Of a stretch of DNA of 64,000 nucleotides, positions 58,141 to 64,000 are shown in pieces. The notes beneath the pieces were generated by a model that ran no database searches, was not told where the DNA came from, and saw only the letters and a program-made list of their open reading frames with translations. Where the stretch lies: contig CALKER010000018.1 of NCBI GenBank assembly GCA_938084835.1, forward strand, positions 62,001 through 126,000, in the 5' to 3' direction. How positions within the stretch are numbered: the stretch's first letter is position 1; each line of letters begins with the position of its first letter. Origin of the DNA: an uncultured Thermoguttaceae bacterium (GTDB lineage Bacteria; Planctomycetota; Planctomycetia; Pirellulales; Thermoguttaceae). A program made the position numbers and the translations under genes.

Positions 58141-58537
58141 GAGCGTGCAACCCTCCGTTCGAGCTGGGAGCGATTGGTTGACCGAAATCACGTTTTTCCA
58201 AACAGGTTCGCATCCGAACCTGCCGCGAAGAAGCTCTCGAGTAAAAAGTTATCTGGTAATTTGCGCGCGATAGTCTCACTTTTCCATTTTCAGTATTTTC
58301 TGCCCGAACATGCAAAACTAGGTGGGAAGGATCTTCCGAGAGCCTCCGGCGGAACCCGGGATCACCCTCGGCCTTGATGGCCACTTGGCCAGCCTGTGTG
58401 CCTTGTATGAAGTTTTCTCGCTTGGTTTTGACATATTCCCGATAAGCACCACATTTGCCTGCGGTTTTTCGGAACATTCATGGATTAGCCACTTCGATTT
58501 GGATCAAAGCAAACTGTTGACGAAGGCAACGATTTGC
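58141..58537. other. Intergenic, nothing recognised
   Basis: About 0.4 kb between two minus-strand genes. No terminator with a T-run and no gene is supported. Confidence 0.4.
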
Positions 58538-59617
58538 TCAGTTGCCATTATAAGCCTCGACCTTGTCATCCTCTGGAACGGGGATTCGAAGAAGGCTGTT
58601 CCATGTTTCGGACATCCACACCTGCGGTTTTTGCTCCGGGGGAGCATGATCGGGGAGAAAGGCCACAAAAGCTGCAGCCCCGGGCAATTTTTCCAGCAAA
58701 GGCAGGCCTTCTTTAGGACCAAGAACGCGAATGGCGGAGGCCATGGCATCGGCCGTGGTTCCGTCTGCGGCTACTACCGTTACCGACATATTCCCAGTCA
58801 TCGCCCACCCCGTGCGGGGGTCTATGATGTGAGAATACCTCGTGCCGTTGATGACCACGTACCTTTGGGTATCCCCGCTTGTGGCGACCGCACAGCGGCT
58901 CAAAAGCAGGATTTGGAGTGGTGAATCATCCGCCCGCAAAGGTTCGATCGCAATCCGCCATCCGGCTGCATTGGGTGGCGGATCACCCAGGCAGATATCT
59001 CCACCAACATCAACAAGGACCCGCGAAATCCCCTCTTTTCGGAGAAGCTGGACGGCTTGATCCGCAGCATATCCTTTAGCGATCCCCCCCAAATCGAGTT
59101 GCATGCCATTCGCTAATAATGTCACTTGCCGAGTAGCGAGGTCCAAATTCACCTTTCGATAACCTATGGAGCGACTGGCCTCTGCTAAGCGATGCGGCTC
59201 CGGAAGTGTCTGTTGACGCCTTGCCCGCCGCCACAGGCGGACTACCGGCCCAACGGTGATGTCGAACGCTCCGCTGGTAAGTTCGCTGAAATACTGTGCC
59301 CGGACCAAAATATCCCACAGTGCCGGGCTCACCGGCATGGGCGTTCCGCTAGGGACTCCGTGACAAAGCCGGTTTAATTCGCTCTCCGGATCATAATCGC
59401 TGAACAACGAGTTTAGCTCATTGATCCGGCGGAAAACCCTCTCCACTGCAAAGGCGGCCTTCTGGGGTTCCTCGGTATAGATTATGATTTTCACCGGCGC
59501 GGCCATTGCCTCGCCTGTAAACTCAAACCGCCGAGGCTCTCCTTCGCTCCTCGCCCCACCAGGTGAGCTCCACAACACACCTACCGCCACCGTAATAAGG
59601 CAATAGTTGAGAATCAT
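58538..59617 (-). CDS. apbE: FAD:protein FMN transferase
   Basis: 359 residues from ATG 59617 (the frame is open to 59701; the later ATG starts the signal peptide MILNYCLITVAVGVLWSS). ApbE covalently attaches FMN to threonine in flavoproteins such as NqrB/NqrC and RnfG in the periplasm. GEAMAAPVKIIIY, INELNSLFSDYDPESELNRLC, GAFDITVGPVVRLWR, LDLGGIAKGYAADQA, VLVDVGGDICLG and the Mg-site motif YSHIIDPRTGWAM plus TTADAMASAIRVLG are all family blocks. No nqr or rnf genes are in the window. Confidence 0.93.
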   Translation of the reverse strand: MILNYCLITVAVGVLWSSPGGARSEGEPRRFEFTGEAMAAPVKIIIYTEEPQKAAFAVERVFRRINELNSLFSDYDPESELNRLCHGVPSGTPMPVSPALWDILVRAQYFSELTSGAFDITVGPVVRLWRRARRQQTLPEPHRLAEASRSIGYRKVNLDLATRQVTLLANGMQLDLGGIAKGYAADQAVQLLRKEGISRVLVDVGGDICLGDPPPNAAGWRIAIEPLRADDSPLQILLLSRCAVATSGDTQRYVVINGTRYSHIIDPRTGWAMTGNMSVTVVAADGTTADAMASAIRVLGPKEGLPLLEKLPGAAAFVAFLPDHAPPEQKPQVWMSETWNSLLRIPVPEDDKVEAYNGN

Positions 59618-60357
59618 CGTGCCAATTCTTTTCCACCGAATGCTTACCCTGTCACCCCGCCAGTTTTTCTTATCGTGCTGCAGGATCTTGGGACTCCCCA
59701 AAAATGTCGCCGCAGAAACGAGACATAACCCATTCCCGCAGAGGACAACGTTCGCACCATTTTACTGGAGGGCAAAGGTGAGAGGCACTTCGATACACCT
59801 GAACCTTCCCAGAAAGAGGTGCAAAGAGCAGTTAGCTGTCCATAAATTTCTGCCTCAACAAATGCCAGACTTCCTGAAGGCTGGGTTGGCACCCCCTGAG
59901 CGAGCCCTCTTCCGCGGGAAGTTCCGGAACTTTCTCCAAAAGCCTTTTCTCAGCTCAGAGGGGCCGATTAGGCACGCAGAAATTACTCAAAAAGGGCGAT
60001 TGCGTACCTGAGCAGATGTTTCCACCCGGAAACACGCGCTGCTACCGGAGGCTAGCCGACAACGAGGCAGATCTAAGCAAGAAGACATCCGATGATCAAT
60101 CCCGAGCCTCCCTAAATTCCGAGGAAGCATCTTTGGCGGGGGTTTGCACTCCGTTTCGCGAAGCCCTAGAATAGGCAGTTTGTAAAAATTGTGTGCTATT
60201 AAGTTCAAGCAAGTTTGACCCGGCCCTCTATTTCCTATCCGGGCGTAATTTTGCGTGTCGAAGTACGTTCCAGGGGAAAGCATGGGCCGAGGACCCAGGC
60301 TATTTTACCGACTTCTGACAAAAATCCTGGGTGTTTATGGTGTTCTGTTGAGGCCAC
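59618..60357. other. Divergent intergenic region, nothing recognised
   Basis: About 0.74 kb between divergent apbE and the FGE-fold gene. Frames at 59607-60011 and 59987-60283 show no recognised product. Promoters for both genes should lie here. Confidence 0.45.
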
Positions 60358-61587
60358 ATGAGGGTTTTAATCGAAGGAGGTGCGTGCAAGATCATGACGA
60401 ATTGGGTACGACTTGCGACTAGAGGTTGCCACCAAGGTTGGCCACTGGCTTTCGCTGGCTTGGCATGTGTCCTCGCTTGGTTGGTCATGCCCGGCGCATT
60501 TGCGCAGGAGGAGTTGCCTGAGGGATTTGACCCCAATGACCTTCTTGCTGAGGAAGTGCTAAAGATTTTCAAACCGGGACCTGAAACAAAAATCCCCGAA
60601 GCAGAAGCCACCACTCAAGCCGAGATGAAACCTTACACGGAGATCATCCCGGGCACTGACATCAAAATTGAGATGGTCCCCATTCCTGGCGGAAAGTTCC
60701 TTATGGGTAGTCCCGAAGACGAACCAGGCCGGCGTGACGATGAAGGACCTCAGATCGAAGTGGAGATTGAACCATTCTGGATGAGCAAGTATGAGATCAC
60801 GTGGGAACAATACGATGCCTGGGCATTGAAACTGGACGCCCAATACCGAAAGTTGCGGAGGGAGCGCGAAAATCGCCCCCAAAGTGTTTGGGAGAAGATG
60901 ATCGATGCGATCGCCCGGCCTACTGCGGCGTATACGGACATGACATTCGGAATGGGTCGGGAAGGTTATCCGGCCATTTGCATGACGCAATATTCTGCGC
61001 GAATGTATTGCAAATGGCTCACGATCAACACCGGTCGGTATTATCGTCTTCCCACGGAAGCCGAATGGGAGTATGCCTGCCGCGCCGGTACTACCACAGC
61101 TTACTCTTTCGGAGATGATCCGGAGAAGCTCGGCGAGTACGGATGGTACTTCGAGAACTCAAATGACAAATATCAGAAAGTAGGCCAGAAGAAACCAAAC
61201 CCGTGGGGCCTTTACGATATGCATGGCAATGTGGCTGAGTGGGTTATGGACCAATACGTGCCCGATTTTTATAAACGCTTCGTGGGGAAAACTGTGAAGA
61301 ACCCCTGGGCAGTTCCTAAGGAGGAGTACCCCATTGTGGTTCGGGGTGGATCCTGGGATGACGACCCCGAGGACTGCCGGAGTGCAGCTCGCCGTGGTTC
61401 ACATCCCGATTGGAAGATGCAGGACCCTCAAATCCCGCAAAGTATATGGTTTCTCACGGACGCTCCATTCGTAGGTTTTCGAATTATTCGACCCTTACGC
61501 TGGCCCACACCAGAGGAGGCCCGGTTGTTTGAGCCTGATCCTCAAATTGTGAAGGAATACATTAAAGCCCAGGGTGGAAAACGATAG
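60358..61587 (+). CDS. Exported formylglycine-enzyme-fold (SUMF1/FGE-sulfatase domain) protein
   Basis: 409 residues from ATG 60358; ATG 60394 ([11 protein letters not shown]) is the alternative and has AAGGAGG 13 bases upstream. A signal peptide ends at VMPGAFAQ. The SUMF1/DUF323 domain (about 105-385) has [81 protein letters not shown] and VGFRII. The paired cysteines that form the catalytic centre of human FGE are not evident in the GGSW loop, so sulfatase activation is not claimed. Such proteins often act as binding or scaffold modules in Planctomycetota. No sulfatase is adjacent. Confidence 0.88.
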   Translation: MRVLIEGGACKIMTNWVRLATRGCHQGWPLAFAGLACVLAWLVMPGAFAQEELPEGFDPNDLLAEEVLKIFKPGPETKIPEAEATTQAEMKPYTEIIPGTDIKIEMVPIPGGKFLMGSPEDEPGRRDDEGPQIEVEIEPFWMSKYEITWEQYDAWALKLDAQYRKLRRERENRPQSVWEKMIDAIARPTAAYTDMTFGMGREGYPAICMTQYSARMYCKWLTINTGRYYRLPTEAEWEYACRAGTTTAYSFGDDPEKLGEYGWYFENSNDKYQKVGQKKPNPWGLYDMHGNVAEWVMDQYVPDFYKRFVGKTVKNPWAVPKEEYPIVVRGGSWDDDPEDCRSAARRGSHPDWKMQDPQIPQSIWFLTDAPFVGFRIIRPLRWPTPEEARLFEPDPQIVKEYIKAQGGKR

Positions 61588-62193
61588 TAAGCCAGACACC
61601 ACCCATCGTCCCCAATGCTTGCGGGGAAAAGTATTTGGCAATATCGGTTATGAGCGCAAGCGCCTGCAGGGGGCTCGGACATTTTGATCAAATTGCCGCG
61701 GGATTATTTGCTCCCAGTGGCGCAGTTTAGCTAAAAGGATATCGGCCCTTTGGCGGGCTAAAGAAACACTTAAGAAAGATCTGCCCTGCCGCAGCTGCTT
61801 GGCAGCATTTCTGCCTCGTGGAAATTTCTCCCCAGTGGACACCGGATGTCCGGATACCTTCCCTAATGAGGTTTCCGAAGGAAATTGACATGGAGTCAGT
61901 AGAAAGCATGTTTTACAGCATGCAGCCAATAGTCCGACACCGGGGAGACGTCCGGAAGCGCTGACCAGCTTTCCCTGCTCTTGGAACGACCCAATGTCAG
62001 GCATGGCAAAACTACGTGTTTTGGAAAAAGGTGGGAGCCCAAGAATTGCGAACAATTGTTGGCTAGGGTTTAATAGGCTGCGGCAAGCTTTTGCCGAAGT
62101 GGGCGTGGCGTTGGGGGTTGCTTAGCATGTTGCAATCAAACTGTTGGCTGTCAAAACGCAAGTTGCGGGGTCTGCAGAAAGGAGAAAGCCAGT
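61588..62193. other. Intergenic, nothing recognised
   Basis: About 0.6 kb between two plus-strand genes. No terminator with a T-run is seen. A 135-codon minus-strand frame at 61648-62055 has no recognised product. AAAGGAG at 62178-62184 precedes the next gene. Confidence 0.45.
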
Positions 62194-63519
62194 ATGAGTC
62201 GCACAAAAGGGACGCGCCGTGATTTTCTGCAAACTTCGGGAGTGGTGGTAAGCTCGGCTGCTCTGGTTACCCAGACTGGAATAGCACGGATGGCCCATGC
62301 CGCAGGAAGCGACATTCTCAAAGTGTCTTTGATCGGGGCCGGGGGACGAGGCCACGGTGCCGCCCAGGATTGTCTTCAAGCCGCCCCAAATACTATGATT
62401 GTCGCCGTGGCCGACGCCTTCGAAGATCGCGCACGCCGAGTGGCTCAGGCCCTCCGCGATGAACCCAAATTCAAAGGTCGGGTGGATATCCCCAACGATC
62501 GCGTCTTCGTAGGGCTCGATGCGTACAAGGCAGCTATCGATTGCGGCGTGGACATCGTTCTGCTGTGTGAGCCACCGGGGTTCCGACCTTGGCATTATCT
62601 CTACGCCATCGAAAAAGGCAAACATGTGTTCATGGAGAAACCTTGTTGCACCGATGCTCCGGGCTACAGGGTCTTATGTGAAGCAAATAAACTTGCTGAT
62701 GAAAAAGGCCTCAAAGTGGTGGTGGGGCTTCAACGGCGACACGATCCGCGATATCGGGAAACCATCGCCCAAATCCATGAAGGGGCCATAGGCGATTTGA
62801 TGTATACACGAGTCTATTGGAATGGCAGCGGTGTATGGATCCGCGATCGTCGTCCCAACCAAACCGAAATGCAATACCAGGTGCACAACTGGTACTACTT
62901 TGTATGGTTGTCTGGGGACCACATTTGCGAACAACATATCCACAATTTAGACATCGCAAATTGGGTCCACAAAGGCCATCCGGTGGAAGCCAACGGAATG
63001 GGCGGCCGACAGGTCCGCACAGGTGCTCGGCACAACCACAACGTAGGTCACATCTACGACCACCACTTTGTGGAATTTACTTATGCCGATGGTACCAAGA
63101 TGTTTAGCCAATGCCGGCACATTCCTAATTGCTGGAACAATGTGTCCGAACATGCGCACGGCACCAAAGGATATTCCAATTGCAATGGTGCGATCGATGG
63201 CGAAGTGACATGGCGTTATCGAGGTCCCTCGGTGAATCCCTATGTGGAAGAGCACCGGCACTTGATCCAGGCGATAATGGAGGACCGTCCGCTCAACGAC
63301 GGGTATCACGGGGCCGATGCCAGCATGACCGCTGTGCTCGGACGAATGGCCACCTATTCGGGCCAGGTTGTTCGCTGGGATGAGGCAGTTGCAAAGGGTC
63401 CGGCCGAGGTGCCGCCGCCTGAGAAATGGACTTGGGATGCCGAGCCGCCGGTAAAGCCCGACGAGAACGGCTCGTACGAGCACATGGTGGCAATGCCAGG
63501 AATTTATAAGGCTTATTAA
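62194..63519 (+). CDS. Tat-exported Gfo/Idh/MocA-family oxidoreductase
   Basis: 441 residues, start ATG 62194 after AAAGGAG. The N-terminus SRTKGTRRDFLQTSGVVVSSAALVT is a twin-arginine signal. The Rossmann part has LKVSLIGAGGRGHGAA, and the family nucleotide/catalytic motif is VFMEKPCCTDAPG (about residue 150). The C-terminal half has QVHNWYYFVWLSGDHICEQHIHNLDIANWVHKGHPVEANGMGGRQVR, characteristic of the planctomycete/Verrucomicrobia Tat-exported subfamily. It is thought to act on exported sugars or polyols in the periplasm, but no substrate can be assigned. It ends the window's last transcription unit. Confidence 0.93.
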   Translation: MSRTKGTRRDFLQTSGVVVSSAALVTQTGIARMAHAAGSDILKVSLIGAGGRGHGAAQDCLQAAPNTMIVAVADAFEDRARRVAQALRDEPKFKGRVDIPNDRVFVGLDAYKAAIDCGVDIVLLCEPPGFRPWHYLYAIEKGKHVFMEKPCCTDAPGYRVLCEANKLADEKGLKVVVGLQRRHDPRYRETIAQIHEGAIGDLMYTRVYWNGSGVWIRDRRPNQTEMQYQVHNWYYFVWLSGDHICEQHIHNLDIANWVHKGHPVEANGMGGRQVRTGARHNHNVGHIYDHHFVEFTYADGTKMFSQCRHIPNCWNNVSEHAHGTKGYSNCNGAIDGEVTWRYRGPSVNPYVEEHRHLIQAIMEDRPLNDGYHGADASMTAVLGRMATYSGQVVRWDEAVAKGPAEVPPPEKWTWDAEPPVKPDENGSYEHMVAMPGIYKAY

Positions 63520-64000
63520 TAGCCTTTTTCGGGCCGGCATCCTCAAACCTGAATCTCGCAACCTTCAACAGACTTGGCTGCCGGTCCGCCCAAGGGTGCG
63601 CAGTTCGGCTTGAAGTGCCGTTTCCCGAGCTGCACCATGCCCACGCAAGATACTTAGGAAAAAAACCTACCGCCGTGAGGTGGTATATTTCCCCTAACGT
63701 CCTCTTCCGGCGATCCTTTCCGCCAAAAAATGCAAAGGTGCGAGGAAGGATCGGCTAGCACACCGGTAGAGTTGTCGCTTGTTTCGAGAATTCGCCGCTG
63801 AGGGATGACCCACCAACCTCGCCTCAGCGGTATTTTTTTGCGCGCCCGCCTACCCCCTAGCTTTCTACGCCACCACCTGCTGGGAGACTAGCTGAGCCTT
63901 GTTTAGCATCTCCCGCACCCAGGGCTAACGCAACCTCCAAACGCACCGGAATTGTAGACCGATCAGGCGTTTCCTAGATAACAAACCGTGCGAATTTCCT
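63520..64000. other. 3' region and window end, terminator only
   Basis: Apart from the terminator at 63795-63839 nothing is supported. The terminal 160 bases contain short frames on both strands that are interrupted by stops. Confidence 0.4.
63795..63839 (+). terminator. Rho-independent terminator
   Basis: CCGCTGAGG (63795-63803) pairs perfectly with CCTCAGCGG (63822-63830), followed by TATTTTTTT to 63839. It would end the Gfo/Idh/MocA transcript about 275 bases after its stop, or a separate small RNA starting in that interval. Confidence 0.85.

Noticed and set aside
63868..63911. Short minus-strand reading frame ending QLVSQQVVA
   Set aside because: In-frame stops just upstream; too short to support.

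Overview
The window looks like about 64 kb of chromosome from a member of the Planctomycetota, most likely a Pirellulales-type organism, perhaps a thermophilic one of the Thermogutta kind (inference, no 16S is present). The support is family content: a DUF1559 pseudopilin, a PEP-CTERM-anchored RCC1 protein, a discoidin/hydrazine-synthase-alpha-like c-type cytochrome, Tat-exported Gfo/Idh/MocA and BNR-type proteins, a formylglycine-enzyme-fold protein, a very long secretin, and wide gene spacing with long apparently empty intervals.

Layout: 0-10 kb carries the tail of a probable phosphatase, a lactate permease, a large exported repeat protein and an exported glycoside hydrolase. 10-18 kb is housekeeping: nadB; a minus-strand run rluB, pyrK and a serine hydrolase/NamZ fusion; then rsmG and tRNA-Lys(CTT). 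18.8-20.5 kb is empty. 20.5-25.5 kb is a plus-strand cluster of a lipoprotein, a two-haem surface cytochrome and an exported NAGPA-type protein; the last two overlap by 4 bases. 25.9-34 kb has the RCC1/PEP-CTERM protein, an HtrA protease, a Tat-exported beta-propeller protein and an FGGY sugar kinase. 33.8-38.7 kb is a two-gene minus-strand unit of a 1261-residue secretin and its exported partner.

39-41.7 kb is the accessory stretch of most interest. Eight units spaced 59-61 bases look like an eroded CRISPR array with no cas genes. Next come a Cys-containing orphan ORF and a remarkable exported protein with 28 cysteines, with a strong terminator downstream. 41.8-44.7 kb has two oxidoreductases. 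45-48.4 kb is glnB plus glnD, the PII nitrogen-signalling pair, convergent with a GT39-like membrane protein. 51-64 kb holds a lipoprotein, rpsT, the DUF1559 pseudopilin, an orphan FliN-type protein, an EamA transporter, ApbE, the FGE-fold protein and a Tat Gfo/Idh/MocA enzyme.

Few genes form true operons. Joint function is clear only for glnB/glnD. It is likely for the secretin and its partner, and for the cytochrome and NAGPA pair. Much of the gene content points to an exported, polysaccharide-degrading, surface-rich lifestyle. Many two-copy short tandem duplications (14-24 bases) and many hairpins are scattered through the window.
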